Assembly (NCBI GenBank): GCA_012999515.1
Contig: JABEEB010000001.1
Coordinates: forward strand, 496,001 to 560,000
Direction of reading: 5' to 3'
Origin: Salifodinibacter halophilus
Lineage (GTDB): Bacteria > Pseudomonadota > Gammaproteobacteria > Nevskiales > Salinisphaeraceae
DNA length: 64,000 nt
The stretch's first letter is position 1; each line of letters opens with the position of its first letter. A program made the translations under genes and the position numbers. The notes below the pieces were generated by a model. It saw only the letters and a program-made list of their open reading frames with translations. It ran no database searches and was not told the DNA's origin. Below are positions 10,036 through 19,258 of this stretch, piece after piece.

Positions 10036-10631
10036 CTAGCCGGAGCGCAGGTGTCACATGTCGGCAATATGTGCACCCTCAGCTATCGGCCAACATGGGA
10101 GTGTCGGCGTCGAAGTCATCGACCGACTGCACTCGGATCACCTGCTTGGTTGGCACTCCGAACACATTCCCACCACTCTTTGCAGGAAAGCAAGCTGCCA
10201 TAAACAGCGGCAACTTGTAAGTACGCCAGTTGCACGGCTCGGCCAGTTAAGTCGGGTTCAGTGGGCTCGAATCTCGTCGCATTCCGGCGGGTTGGTGACG
10301 CTCAGCAATGGTTCATCCAAGTTCGCTCATTACCTTTTGCTCCCGTGCATAGGGAGAGTCGTCATCCACGAGTTTCTCGTACCTCAGTATGGCCGCATGC
10401 GGCATATCGATAACTGGCGTGCGAGTCTGCGACTGAAGACTGTTCTGATCCGACGATCGAGGTGAAACAGATGGCTCCGCTTAAAGTGCCTTTAATCGCT
10501 TTGAAGTCGCTCGTATTCCTGGTTTGACAATTTACAAAGAAGTGATACTAATAAAATAATTATATTATATAAGATAAGAACTAATACGAATATAAGCGCC
10601 AAGTGGGTCGTTACCGACGACAACTTTTGCT

Positions 10632-10647
10632 ACGAGAACATTCTCGT
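10632..10647. promoter_or_regulatory. perfect 16-bp inverted repeat next to a TATAAT box
   Basis: ACGAGAA-CA-TTCTCGT is a perfect 7-2-7 palindrome. A TATAAT lies 14 bases downstream (10661-10666) and a further CGAGAA half-site follows at 10668, paired with TTC at 10678. The spacing of an operator around a -10 box is typical of a repressor or activator site. The regulator is not encoded nearby, so its identity is unknown. Confidence 0.4.
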
Positions 10648-10701
10648 TAGACTTTAGTCGTATAATGCGAGAATAAATTCGGTCTTCCGATTTTGTTTCT
10701 T

Positions 10702-10734
10702 CTGAAATTATTTACAAAAAAATATTAATTTCAG
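10702..10734. repeat. AT-rich inverted repeat, 9-bp arms
   Basis: CTGAAATTA and TAATTTCAG are perfect arms around a 15-base A-rich centre, inside the low-GC patch. It could be a transcribed hairpin or a protein-binding site. No T-run follows on the plus strand. Confidence 0.4.
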
Positions 10735-10962
10735 TAACTTATAAGAATGTTGAATCGGTATTTCCTTTCCAGAATCGTAGTTGATGTTGTTTTAATCTTC
10801 TTTCCCAGAATTCTGATTATGATCCCAGTCATTATTTGAGTCTGGTTCGCTTCGATCGGGTCGTATTTTCTTACGATTCGAACCATGCTAATGCAATTTC
10901 CGGCGGCAATAGCGTCGGTTATGAGCGCCGTCTCAGTCCACACGAGGAAGCAGGAGCGGGTA

Positions 10963-11126
10963 TGACTGATATTGCCGACCAAATCGAACTAAACGAAGTG
11001 CTGGAGGCGATTTTCTATACCTCTTGTACCGCTATTACTACCGGCGCGACGAGCTGTTTTGAATCGTTAGCTTCGGCTGATTTGGCCACGTTTTCGACTA
11101 CCGGGAAACAGGAGGCCATTCGTTGA
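10963..11126 (+). CDS. small hypothetical protein upstream of APC permease
   Basis: A 54-residue ORF starting MTDIADQIELNEVLEAIFY, preceded by AGGAG six bases before the ATG at 10963. It contains two Cys (about residues 22 and 32) and no membrane segment or known motif. It ends 51 bases before the permease start, so the two are probably co-transcribed. It could be a small partner of the transporter, a leader ORF, or chance coding. Not recognised. Confidence 0.4.
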
Positions 11127-11177
11127 CAGCTTCTGTGCCAAATCCGCTGACAAAACCTCATCAAGGAGGTGACGGCC

Positions 11178-12698
11178 ATGAGTGACCAGCGCAATACACT
11201 CGCAAAAACTTTCAAGCCGCACTGGATATGGGCAATGGCCTTTGGATCGGCCGTCGGCTGGGGCAGCTTCGTCTTACCCGCCAATTGGATAGCCCAGGCG
11301 GGCCCATTGGGTGTAATCATCGGTTTTGCAATCGGTGCCGCTGCCATGATCCTTATAGGCGTAAGTACTGCGTATCTGATACGCGCCTATCCAGTCACTG
11401 GTGGCCCGTTCGCGTATTCGTATCTTTGCTTCGGTCGCAATCACGCCTTTATCTGTGGCTGGTTTCTGATTCTGGGGTACGCTTCTGTCGTCGCGCTCAA
11501 TGCGTCCGCGATGGGTTTGATGGTTAAGTTTTTGTTTCCCGGTTTTGTGAAGACGGGGCAACTCTATTCGGTGGCGGGGTGGAATATCTATCTCGTTCAA
11601 GTCCTCATCGTCAGCGGCATTCTCATTTTGTTTGCCTGGCTGAACTACCGTGGCGCGGGTGTTTCCGGCAGGACACAGTTTTTATTCTGCGTTTTGCTTC
11701 TCATGGCAGCCGTTGTCGTCACGATCGGCATGGCAAGCTCTCCGTCGACAACGCTTAGCAATTTAAGTCCGGCGTTTAAACCCGGCATTGGTTCTTGGTC
11801 TGCGATTGCCGGGATCGTGGCGATTGCACCTTGGGCGTACGTCGGCTTCGACACCGTTCCTCAGACCGCCGAGGAGTTCAATTTTTCGCCGCGTAAAGCC
11901 ACCACGTTGATCATTAGTGCGTTGGCCATCGCTGCCATCCACTATTCCATCTTAATTGTGGCCACGGGACTGGCGATGCCCTGGACCGATCTCGCTGCAC
12001 GGCACGAACTCTGGGGTACTGGGTATGCGGTCCAGAGCGTGCTCGGCTACGGTGGCCTCTCAGTACTGGTGGTTGCCCTGACGATGGGCATTTTTACCGG
12101 GCTAAACGGCTTTTATATCTCGACGAGTCGTTTGATGTTCGCAATGGGCCGAGCCAGGGCAATACCACCGATGTTCGCCCGCCTGCACTATAACCACAAT
12201 ACGCCCTACAACAGCATCGTCTTTGTCTGCGTCATCTCTCTGGTCGCGCCATGGTTTGGGCGCCCAGTACTGCTGTGGATTGTGAATATGTCGGCCATCG
12301 GCGTCTCGATCGCATATCTCTACTACTGTTTAGCGGCGTATCGGCTCTTTAGATGGCATGCGGGCAGCCCGGCCAATGGGCTCAATGCCGAGGTCGCACC
12401 ATTCAAGAAGATTGTGTCTCTTGTTGGCAGTGGCTGTAGCATCGGATTTCTCGGTTTGCTGCTGATCCCGGGGTCGCCCGGCGCGCTTGGTATGCCGTCG
12501 TGGATTGTGCTGGCTTTCTGGGTCGCGCTCGGGGTCGGCTTCTACACCATGTACGCCGGCGATTACCAGAATTCGTCCACCGAAGAACTTGACTATCTGA
12601 TACTCGGTGAGCAAGTCAGCGCCCAAGAAGACAAAACCAACTATCGGACGCATACAACGCGAAGGGCTGAATCTGCTTCGACTTGGGGGAAACAATAG
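11178..12698 (+). CDS. APC-superfamily amino acid/amine permease
   Basis: A 506-residue inner-membrane transporter with about 12 hydrophobic segments. The first segment carries the APC signature (WAMAFGSAVGWGSFVLPA), followed by the GPFAYSYLCFGRNHAF loop. It has a long hydrophilic C-terminal tail. The ATG at 11178 has AAGGAGG eight bases upstream, better than the upstream GTG at 11169. It points towards pta and lies 3.2 kb from xsc, so import of a small amine or zwitterion such as taurine, ethanolamine or a related compound is plausible. APC members differ widely and the substrate cannot be read from the sequence. Confidence 0.88.
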   Translation: MSDQRNTLAKTFKPHWIWAMAFGSAVGWGSFVLPANWIAQAGPLGVIIGFAIGAAAMILIGVSTAYLIRAYPVTGGPFAYSYLCFGRNHAFICGWFLILGYASVVALNASAMGLMVKFLFPGFVKTGQLYSVAGWNIYLVQVLIVSGILILFAWLNYRGAGVSGRTQFLFCVLLLMAAVVVTIGMASSPSTTLSNLSPAFKPGIGSWSAIAGIVAIAPWAYVGFDTVPQTAEEFNFSPRKATTLIISALAIAAIHYSILIVATGLAMPWTDLAARHELWGTGYAVQSVLGYGGLSVLVVALTMGIFTGLNGFYISTSRLMFAMGRARAIPPMFARLHYNHNTPYNSIVFVCVISLVAPWFGRPVLLWIVNMSAIGVSIAYLYYCLAAYRLFRWHAGSPANGLNAEVAPFKKIVSLVGSGCSIGFLGLLLIPGSPGALGMPSWIVLAFWVALGVGFYTMYAGDYQNSSTEELDYLILGEQVSAQEDKTNYRTHTTRRAESASTWGKQ

Positions 12699-12802
12699 GA
12701 TGACTTTATCGAAATTATCCCAAGACCGAATGTATCGCAGCGTTGTGTGGCTCATGTAGTGGCCGCCAGGTCGTCGCTTTTGACCCGCGATGTGGCACCG
12801 CG

Positions 12803-13762
12803 TCAGCCGCCGTTGGCCATCAATGCCGCCAATGCAAACGATGTGAGCCGTGCGCTGGCTGGGTCGGCGCGCGAAGTCAGAACGATTGGCACGCGTGCGC
12901 CGACAACCAGCCCGGCGGCTGTGGCACCACTGGCGTAGACCAGTGTCTTGTAGAGGATGTTTCCCGCTTCCAGGTTAGGCACGATGACCACATCGGCACG
13001 GCCAATGACGGAGCCGTCGATCCCCTTGGCCTGGCCGGCCTCGGGTGAGATCGCCAGATCCATGGCCAAGGGTCCAGCGACCTCGCAGTCGGCCGACGTG
13101 TCATCGTTCAATTCGCGCGCGAGTTGTTCGGCTTCCATACTGGAAGGCATTCGCTCACTAGGTTTTTCGCTGCCGGATAGCAGGGCGATACGCGGTCGTT
13201 GACAGCCGGTGGCCTGCGCCACGGCGACGGCGTTGCGCGTGATGTGTCGTTTGGTCTCCAAATCCGGCGCAATATTCAGCGCGGCGTCGCTGACGGTCAA
13301 CGGACGGGACCAAGTCGGTGCGGTCATATGAAATGCGTGCGTCAGCCGAGATTTAGTACGCAATCCACGCTCACGATCTAGTACTGCCGACATGAGTTGA
13401 CTGGTATCGATATGGCCTTTGGCCATAATATCGCCGGCGCCGGCGAGAATTAGTCGCACGCTTTCGGATACAACATTTTCACTCGATGTTGGTATCAGTT
13501 CGGCATCGGCCATGTCCCAGCCGATGTCGTCGGCCGTCTGACGAATGTTATGCGCTGGGCCGACTAGAATCGGCTGGATCAAACCGCGTCGTGCGGCATC
13601 GGCAGCAGCCGACATCGGTAGCTCGTGATCGGCGCCAGCGATGACGACCCGCGGTACAGATCGGTTATCGAGACGGTCTAGTAGCGTTTGAGGCGTTTCA
13701 AAAACGAACCGCTGGGAAAACACGCGAACTATCTCCGATGGTTTGATGTAGACGCTAGGCAA
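12803..13762 (-). CDS. pta: phosphate acetyltransferase (short form, sulfonate-type)
   Basis: A 319-residue Pta/PtaB-type enzyme converting acetyl phosphate and CoA to acetyl-CoA and phosphate. It is the short form without the N-terminal DRTGG/AAA regions of enteric Pta. Family signatures include the KGHIDTSQLMSAVL stretch, LTVSDAALNIAPD and the C-terminal GRADVVIVPNLEAGNILYKTLVY. It is 79 bases after the GMC dehydrogenase on the same strand. Acetyl phosphate is the product of Xsc, so this gene likely completes the Xsc route to acetyl-CoA. The start is TTG at 13762 with a weak ribosome-binding site; an internal start is possible. Confidence 0.92.
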   Translation of the reverse strand: MPSVYIKPSEIVRVFSQRFVFETPQTLLDRLDNRSVPRVVIAGADHELPMSAAADAARRGLIQPILVGPAHNIRQTADDIGWDMADAELIPTSSENVVSESVRLILAGAGDIMAKGHIDTSQLMSAVLDRERGLRTKSRLTHAFHMTAPTWSRPLTVSDAALNIAPDLETKRHITRNAVAVAQATGCQRPRIALLSGSEKPSERMPSSMEAEQLARELNDDTSADCEVAGPLAMDLAISPEAGQAKGIDGSVIGRADVVIVPNLEAGNILYKTLVYASGATAAGLVVGARVPIVLTSRADPASARLTSFALAALMANGG

Positions 13763-13841
13763 GGCTAGTCACGCCCGCGATCGCCGGGTAGGACCAGTTG
13801 CTGGATTCGATTGGCGACAGCTGCCTTGCGTCGGTGCGGAT

Positions 13842-15455
13842 TTAGGCGACCCGCGACGTAGCTTTGGCGAGATGCGCGTCCAGAATCAGGTCGGCCGCCT
13901 TTTCTCCGATCATAACCACGGGAGCGTTGGTGTTACCGGACGGAATATCGGGCATGATCGAGGCATCGGCCAACCGCAGACCGGGCACGCCGCGAACACG
14001 AAGCTCAGGGTCGACTACGGAATCCTGATCGGATCCCATGCGACAGGTGCCGCAAGGGTGGAATATGGTTGTGGCGTCATCGCGTATGAAATCCCGGAGA
14101 CTATCGTCCGACATGTGGTGTGGACCAGGTGCGTATTCTTCGACGATGTAGCGCGACAGTGGCTCGGTGATGGCTAGCCGTCGAGCGAGTTTGAGCCCAT
14201 CGACTAGCACGTCGATATCGTGATCGTTGCTTAGATAATTCGGGTGAATGGCTGGATAGCGTTCGGGGTCGGGCGACTGGATATGGACCGAGCCAGTGCT
14301 CCTGGGGTGGAGCTGACAAGCCGATAGCGTAAATCCTGGAAAACGATGAACGGGCGATCCGGGGCTGTCGGAGCTCAGCGTCCCGAAGTGGAACTGGATG
14401 TCCGGACGTGCGACATCCGGACGGCTATGCATGAAACCGCCGGCCTGATTGATGCCGACTGCCAGCGGTCCGCTGCGTGACGTGATATAGCGAAGACCGA
14501 TGCGCAGTTTGCGCAATGGATTGTTCAGGTCGTCATTGGTGGTGATGCGGTCAGTACACCGATAGATCAGGCGGGTCTGTAGATGGTCACGCAGGTTCTC
14601 GCCGACGGCGTCGGATTGGCGCACCAGCGTGATGCAGTGTTCGCTAAGTTTTGCTTTCGGTCCGATGCCCGAGAGTTCCAGAATCTGCGGGGTGTTGATT
14701 GCTCCAGCGGCCACAATCACTTCGCGCGCGGCGCGCGCCGTGTATATCGTATCGCGCTGTCGATAGCGGACGCCGGTTACCCGACCATTCTCGAGCTCGA
14801 CGTTCAGGCACTGGGCTCCGGTTGCGATTGTCAGGTTGGTCCGGCCCTGCACCGGTTTCAGATAGGCCCTGGCCGTGCTGCAGCGGTACCCGTTGCGGGT
14901 GGTGAGCTGGAAATAACCTATACCTTCCTGGCTTGCACCGTTGAAATCATCGTTGCGTGGAATGCCGACCGCCTGTCCCGACTCGATGAATGCGTCGCAG
15001 AGCGGGTGACTTTCGCCGATGTCCGATACCGTGAGCGGCCCACTCACGCCGTGATAGGCATCAGCGCCGCGGATGTGATTTTCGGCTTTCCGGAAATAAG
15101 GCAAAACGTCGTGATAGGCCCAGCCAGTACAGCCGGCGCGCGCCCACGCGTTGTAGTCCTCCGGTTGGCCGCGCACATAAATTAGACCATTGATTGAGCT
15201 GGATCCGCCGAGCACTTTGCCGCGTGGCCAATACATCCGGCGCGAGTTGATACCGGGATCCGATTCGGTGGTATAGCCCCAGTTCACGCGATAATCGAAC
15301 ATCGTTTTGCCGTAACCGATCGGCACGTGGATCCAGGGGTGGCTGTCCTTCGGGCCGGCTTCTAGTAACAGGACGGAAAATTGTTGTTCGACGAGTCGGC
15401 GCGTTAGAACACAGCCCGCCGAGCCTGCGCCGACGATAATGAAGTCGTATTGCAT
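13842..15455 (-). CDS. GMC-family FAD alcohol dehydrogenase (choline/isethionate dehydrogenase-like)
   Basis: A 537-residue glucose-methanol-choline oxidoreductase. It begins MQYDFIIVGAGSAGCVLTRRL (FAD dinucleotide fold), has the GMC signature RGKVLGGSSSINGLIYVRG near residue 85, and ends with the active-site HPCGTCRMG and NTNAPVVMIGEKAADLI. The long in-frame extension to 15626 is basic and unlike the family, so the start at 15455 is preferred. GMC enzymes oxidise choline and other small alcohols. From memory, the isethionate dehydrogenase IseJ is also of this type. Its place beside pta and divergent xsc makes isethionate to sulfoacetaldehyde an attractive reaction, but this is inference. Confidence 0.9.
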   Translation of the reverse strand: MQYDFIIVGAGSAGCVLTRRLVEQQFSVLLLEAGPKDSHPWIHVPIGYGKTMFDYRVNWGYTTESDPGINSRRMYWPRGKVLGGSSSINGLIYVRGQPEDYNAWARAGCTGWAYHDVLPYFRKAENHIRGADAYHGVSGPLTVSDIGESHPLCDAFIESGQAVGIPRNDDFNGASQEGIGYFQLTTRNGYRCSTARAYLKPVQGRTNLTIATGAQCLNVELENGRVTGVRYRQRDTIYTARAAREVIVAAGAINTPQILELSGIGPKAKLSEHCITLVRQSDAVGENLRDHLQTRLIYRCTDRITTNDDLNNPLRKLRIGLRYITSRSGPLAVGINQAGGFMHSRPDVARPDIQFHFGTLSSDSPGSPVHRFPGFTLSACQLHPRSTGSVHIQSPDPERYPAIHPNYLSNDHDIDVLVDGLKLARRLAITEPLSRYIVEEYAPGPHHMSDDSLRDFIRDDATTIFHPCGTCRMGSDQDSVVDPELRVRGVPGLRLADASIMPDIPSGNTNAPVVMIGEKAADLILDAHLAKATSRVA

Positions 15456-15930
15456 AGCCGATTGCTTTTGGTTTGTCGGATGACCGTCTGCGCGTCGGGT
15501 GGCTCGACGGCCCCGCCTCGAGTCACTTTGTCCGTGTTTTCGATGCTGGACGGTATGCAACGGGCGCGTGTATAAGCCGTTGTAAACGTAAACCCGGTGA
15601 GGGACCGCCTTGCCTGGGGTTATCAAGTCGTTGCGACGTCGAGGTCGAAGCTAGCACCGCACCAGGATGCGGCTTAGTACCAGTTGAATGCCCTGAATAG
15701 AGCCAGCGCCCATGCGGACGGTGTGGTGTTTGTCGACGTGCGTTGATTGAGCCTGCAGCCCGTTGGTCCCAAAGAAACGACTCTGCTGGTGCTATCCAAA
15801 GCGCCGTGAAGGATTCTAGTTTGGCAAGCAGTTGCGCTAGACGTGGCCGTATGCCGCACAACGGCAGCCGCGTTCAAAACAGATCCAATGATCGTTCCGT
15901 GGTTTTTAGTTCCAGCATCGAGGACATGAC
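15456..15930. other. divergent intergenic region between the GMC dehydrogenase and xsc
   Basis: 475 bases without a credible gene. It must carry the promoters for GMC-pta (leftward) and xsc (rightward). No clear -35/-10 pair, operator palindrome or transcription factor gene was found. A TTGGCA...TTGC motif at 15821-15835 resembles a sigma-54 site but has the wrong spacing. Confidence 0.5.
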
Positions 15931-17769
15931 ATGAGTAATCCCGCTGAACAGATGACAGAGACACCCGACGAGTCTCGCAGCGTCGTTTCTGGCAAACATA
16001 AGATGACCCCGTCCGAAGCCTTCGTTGAAACGATGGTCGCCAACGGTGTGACCAACATGTTCGGCATCATGGGCTCAGCTTTTATGGACGCAATGGACAT
16101 CTTTGCGCCGGCCGGTATCGAATTGACGCCTGTCGTTCACGAGCAGGGTGCGGCCCATATGGCCGATGGCTACGCCCGCGTGTCCGGTCGCCACGGGGTG
16201 GTTATCGGGCAGAACGGCCCCGGAATCAGCAATTGCGTGACTGCGATCGCTGCGGCGTATTGGGCCCACAGTCCGGTGGTTATTGTGACGCCGCAGGCCG
16301 GTACTGGCGGTATAGGACTGGGTGGCTTCCAGGAAGCCAATCAACTCTCAATGTTTGAGGAATTCACCAAGTATCAGGGCCATGTCTGCAACCCGGCGCG
16401 TATGGCGGAGTTCACCGCTCGCTGTTTCGACTTGGCGAAGATAGAGAATGGCCCCACACAGTTGAATATCCCGCGCGACTATTTCTACGGCGAGAACGAG
16501 GTCGAGATTCCGAAACCACTGCACGTGGAACGGGGCCCCGGCGGAACACAAAGTCTGGATAATGCGGCCGAAATGTTAGCTGAGGCCGAATTTCCAGTCA
16601 TCATTTCCGGAGGTGGCGTGGTCATGGCCGACGGTGTCGACGACTGTCGGACGCTAGCAGAGCGTTTAAATGCACCGGTCGTGAACAGCTATCTCCACAA
16701 CGATTCCTTCCCAGCCAGTCATCACCTGTGGTGTGGCCCGCTCGGCTACCAGGGCTCCAAGGCAGCGATGAAGTTGATCGCGCAGGCCGATGTGGTACTG
16801 GCACTCGGTTGCCGGCTGAACCCATTCGGGACTTTGCCGCAACACGATCTGGACTATTGGCCCGAAAACGCCAGAATCATCCAAGTCGATACCGACGAGA
16901 CACGTCTGGGGCTGACCAAGCGCATCAGCCTTGGCATCTGCGGCGATGCGGCCGCCACGGCGAATGCCCTCGAGCAGCGCCTCGAGCAACGTCGACTTGC
17001 CTCGGATGCGACACAACAGTCACGTCAGGCGACTATCGCATCGGAGAAGCAGGCTTGGGAAGATGAGCTCGATGCGTGGACGCATGAGATCGACGCCTAC
17101 AGCATGGATGTAATCGCCGATACGGAGCGTGACAAACCGTTTTCAGGTGGCGAATATCTACATCCGCGCCAAGTGTTGCGCGAGTTGGAAAAGGCGATGC
17201 CGGAAAATGTCATGGTGTCGACCGATATTGGCAATATCAACTCGGTCGCCAACAGCTATCTACGATTCGAGCAGCCACGCAGCTTTTTTGGGGCGATGAC
17301 TTTCGGCAATTGCGGCTACGCGTTCCCGGCCATCATCGGTGCCAAGAAAGCCGAACCACATCGCCCGGCGATCTCTTATGCCGGCGACGGGGCTTGGGCC
17401 ATGAGCATGGGCGAGACTCTGACGTGCGTGCGGCATGGTATCCCGGTGACGGCGGTTGTATTCCACAATCGCCAGTGGGGCGCGGAGAAGAAAAACCAAG
17501 TGGATTTCTACAATCGTCGTTTCGTAGCCGGCGAACTGGAAAGTAACAGTTTTGCCGATATAGCTCGCGCCATGGGGGCAGAGGGCATGACTGTGGATAG
17601 CCTCGAAGGTGTCGGTCCGGCGCTTCGAAAGGCTGTTGATATGCAGATGAATGCCGGTAAAACCTGTGTAATCGAAATCATGTGCACACGGGAGCTGGGC
17701 GATCCTTTCCGCAAAGATGCACTCCGCAAACCTGAGCGTTTCTTGGATAAATACAAAGAATTCGCTTAA
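15931..17769 (+). CDS. xsc: sulfoacetaldehyde acetyltransferase
   Basis: A 612-residue thiamine-diphosphate enzyme that cleaves sulfoacetaldehyde with phosphate to acetyl phosphate and sulfite. The N-terminal Pyr domain has the cofactor-activating Glu71 (VVHEQGAAHMADGYARVSG) and the Xsc-type TPQAGTGGIGLGGFQEANQ region. The central domain carries LALGCRLNPFGTLP. The C-terminal PP domain has the TPP motif GDGAWAMSMGETL...HNRQWGAEKKNQ. Similarity through these segments is to Xsc rather than acetolactate synthase or glyoxylate carboligase. GAGGA lies seven bases before ATG 15931. Pta is encoded 2.2 kb away on the other strand. Sulfite exporter or sulfite dehydrogenase genes are not in the window. 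Confidence 0.95.
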   Translation: MSNPAEQMTETPDESRSVVSGKHKMTPSEAFVETMVANGVTNMFGIMGSAFMDAMDIFAPAGIELTPVVHEQGAAHMADGYARVSGRHGVVIGQNGPGISNCVTAIAAAYWAHSPVVIVTPQAGTGGIGLGGFQEANQLSMFEEFTKYQGHVCNPARMAEFTARCFDLAKIENGPTQLNIPRDYFYGENEVEIPKPLHVERGPGGTQSLDNAAEMLAEAEFPVIISGGGVVMADGVDDCRTLAERLNAPVVNSYLHNDSFPASHHLWCGPLGYQGSKAAMKLIAQADVVLALGCRLNPFGTLPQHDLDYWPENARIIQVDTDETRLGLTKRISLGICGDAAATANALEQRLEQRRLASDATQQSRQATIASEKQAWEDELDAWTHEIDAYSMDVIADTERDKPFSGGEYLHPRQVLRELEKAMPENVMVSTDIGNINSVANSYLRFEQPRSFFGAMTFGNCGYAFPAIIGAKKAEPHRPAISYAGDGAWAMSMGETLTCVRHGIPVTAVVFHNRQWGAEKKNQVDFYNRRFVAGELESNSFADIARAMGAEGMTVDSLEGVGPALRKAVDMQMNAGKTCVIEIMCTRELGDPFRKDALRKPERFLDKYKEFA

Positions 17770-17783
17770 ATCACCAAGCGTGT

Positions 17784-17817
17784 CTGCGCCCGTGGTGGCC
17801 GCTGGTCTCGGGCGCAG
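17784..17817 (+). repeat. GC-rich inverted repeat downstream of xsc
   Basis: CTGCGCCCG and CGGGCGCAG form perfect 9-bp arms around 16 bases, 15 bases after the xsc stop. No T-run follows directly, so it is at best a weak or rho-assisted terminator, or an mRNA 3'-stabilising hairpin. Confidence 0.5.
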
Positions 17818-17868
17818 CGGCTGACGAATCAATCTTTTGACCGCTGTTCAACAACACCTGAACGAGCG

Positions 17869-19053
17869 GTGCGTGATTCCGTTCTCGCTGTGTCGTCGAT
17901 TGTGAAGAAATACGGCTCAAACATATCTGATTTTTTGATAATTGGCGGCGGGGTTATCGGCATGGCGAGCGCCCTCGAGCTTGCCGAAGCCGGCCATACG
18001 GTTACGTTACTCGAGCGCGGATGGTGTGGTCACGAAGCCTCGTGGGCCGGCGGCGGAATTGTGTCGCCGCTTTATCCTTGGGAACAGCCGGACGCGATCT
18101 CTCGCCTAGCGATCGTGTCGGAATCGATGTATCCGACATTCACCGAACGTCTGGTCTGTGCCACCGGTGTTGATCCGGAATACCACATCCGTGGCCTGCT
18201 TTATCTCGATCCCGAGAACCCGACCCGAGCATGCGCCTGGGCGCGGCGTATGAAGCAAACTCTTCGAGTATTCGATCGTGATGCGTTTGAAGGGCAGGAG
18301 CCGTCGATCAACACGGATACAGGTGGGCTCTCGATGCCTGATCTTGGGAGTGTGCGTAATCCGCGTCTTGGTCGGGCGCTACGACAATATCTCGACCAGT
18401 CGCCACGAGTTACGTTGTATGAACATCTCAATGTTCAGAAATTGTGGTTACGAGACGGACATGATGTTGTCGTCGAGACATCGCGAGGCGCTTATACCGG
18501 CGGCTTTACCGTTATATGCGCGGGCGCATGGACGCCCAGGCTATGTGCCGATCTCGGGGTGGCGTTGCCGATACGCCCGGTCAAAGGCCAAATGCTTTTA
18601 TTGCGGCCGCAAAAGCTTGATGACTTTCCGCTACTTAACCGGGTTGTCTTACATGATAGCCGTTATCTGATACCGCGCGCGGATGGCCGTATATTGGTGG
18701 GGTCGACGCTGGAACCCGAGGCTGGGTTCGACAAGCAGCCAAGCATAAAGGCGAGAGAGTCGCTCTGGCACACGGCGGTGGCGATGTTGCCGGCGCTCGC
18801 CGACTACCGCATCGAGCATCAATGGGCAGGTCTTCGACCCGGCACGCCTGATGGCATGCCGCTGATTGGCGCCGTACCCGGTATCGCTCGGCTGTATGTG
18901 AACGCCGGCCATCATCGGAGCGGTTTGGTTATGGCGCCCGCAGCCGCACAACTTTTAGCCGATATTCTGCTACGGCGTGATCGGATTGTAGATCCGGAGC
19001 CGTTTCAGCCAGTGGGTGCCAGTAATTCGCGATATGCCGGCATGACCGTGTAG
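17869..19053 (+). CDS. thiO: glycine oxidase ThiO-like FAD-dependent oxidoreductase
   Basis: A 394-residue DAO-family flavoprotein. The FAD fold is DFLIIGGGVIGMASALELAEAGHTV. It also has the ThiO-type stretch SWAGGGIVSPLYPW, VKGQMLLL, the substrate-domain IPRADGRILVGSTLEPEAGFDK, and C-terminal WAGLRPGTPDGMPLIGAVP...NAGHHRSGLVMAP. In the family, ThiO oxidises glycine to iminoglycine for the thiazole of thiamine; Xsc next door needs thiamine diphosphate. Because taurine dehydrogenase large subunits are also DAO-type enzymes, oxidation of an amine of the sulfonate pathway is a less likely alternative. Start uncertain: GTG at 17869, 17890 or 17905; the first about 25 residues are not conserved. 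Confidence 0.82.
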   Translation: MRDSVLAVSSIVKKYGSNISDFLIIGGGVIGMASALELAEAGHTVTLLERGWCGHEASWAGGGIVSPLYPWEQPDAISRLAIVSESMYPTFTERLVCATGVDPEYHIRGLLYLDPENPTRACAWARRMKQTLRVFDRDAFEGQEPSINTDTGGLSMPDLGSVRNPRLGRALRQYLDQSPRVTLYEHLNVQKLWLRDGHDVVVETSRGAYTGGFTVICAGAWTPRLCADLGVALPIRPVKGQMLLLRPQKLDDFPLLNRVVLHDSRYLIPRADGRILVGSTLEPEAGFDKQPSIKARESLWHTAVAMLPALADYRIEHQWAGLRPGTPDGMPLIGAVPGIARLYVNAGHHRSGLVMAPAAAQLLADILLRRDRIVDPEPFQPVGASNSRYAGMTV

Positions 19054-19069
19054 TCATTGATTGGCATAA

Positions 19070-19082
19070 CTTGTTGTACAAG
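19070..19082. promoter_or_regulatory. small palindrome upstream of the aminotransferase
   Basis: CTTGT-TGT-ACAAG, a perfect 5-3-5 inverted repeat, lies about 180 bases before the aminotransferase start. Palindromes like this are bound by GntR- or LysR-type regulators, but none is encoded nearby. Could be chance. Confidence 0.25.
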
Positions 19083-19258
19083 AACTGGCGAATCACTCAT
19101 ACGCATAGGTGCGATCGTGGGTATCATTAACTATATTTTCGGTCATGCGTTACAGCGGCCAACTATGAGCCGTACTATATTGGACGACGACAGGATCTGG
19201 CCGCCGTTGCTTCAATCGGTGTCCGTTTTTACTTGACTAAAACACCAAGAGGTTGTTG

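Larger units (their letters stand above)
10036..10962. other. gene-poor remnant and AT-rich patch upstream of the APC permease
   Basis: No convincing gene. The part up to about 10490 has ordinary base composition and may be decayed mobile DNA; no protein family could be recognised in any frame. From about 10500 to 10800 the GC content falls to about 31% by hand count, far below the flanking genes. The AT-rich part holds a TTGACA at 10524-10529, TATAAT at 10661-10666 and two good inverted repeats (10632-10647, 10702-10734), so it may carry the control region of the permease locus or be foreign DNA. Confidence 0.6.

Noticed and set aside
10058-10465. 135-residue ORF next to the dead integrase as a mobile-element protein
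   Set aside because: No transposase, phage or toxin-antitoxin motif could be seen and no ribosome-binding site is present.
15456-15626. N-terminal extension of the GMC dehydrogenase
   Set aside because: The added 57 residues are basic and unlike the family; the FAD fold starts two residues after the Met encoded at 15455.
15821-15835. TTGGCA...TTGC motif before xsc resembling a sigma-54 promoter
   Set aside because: The GG and GC pairs are separated by 9 bases, not the required 10, and no sigma-54 activator gene is nearby.
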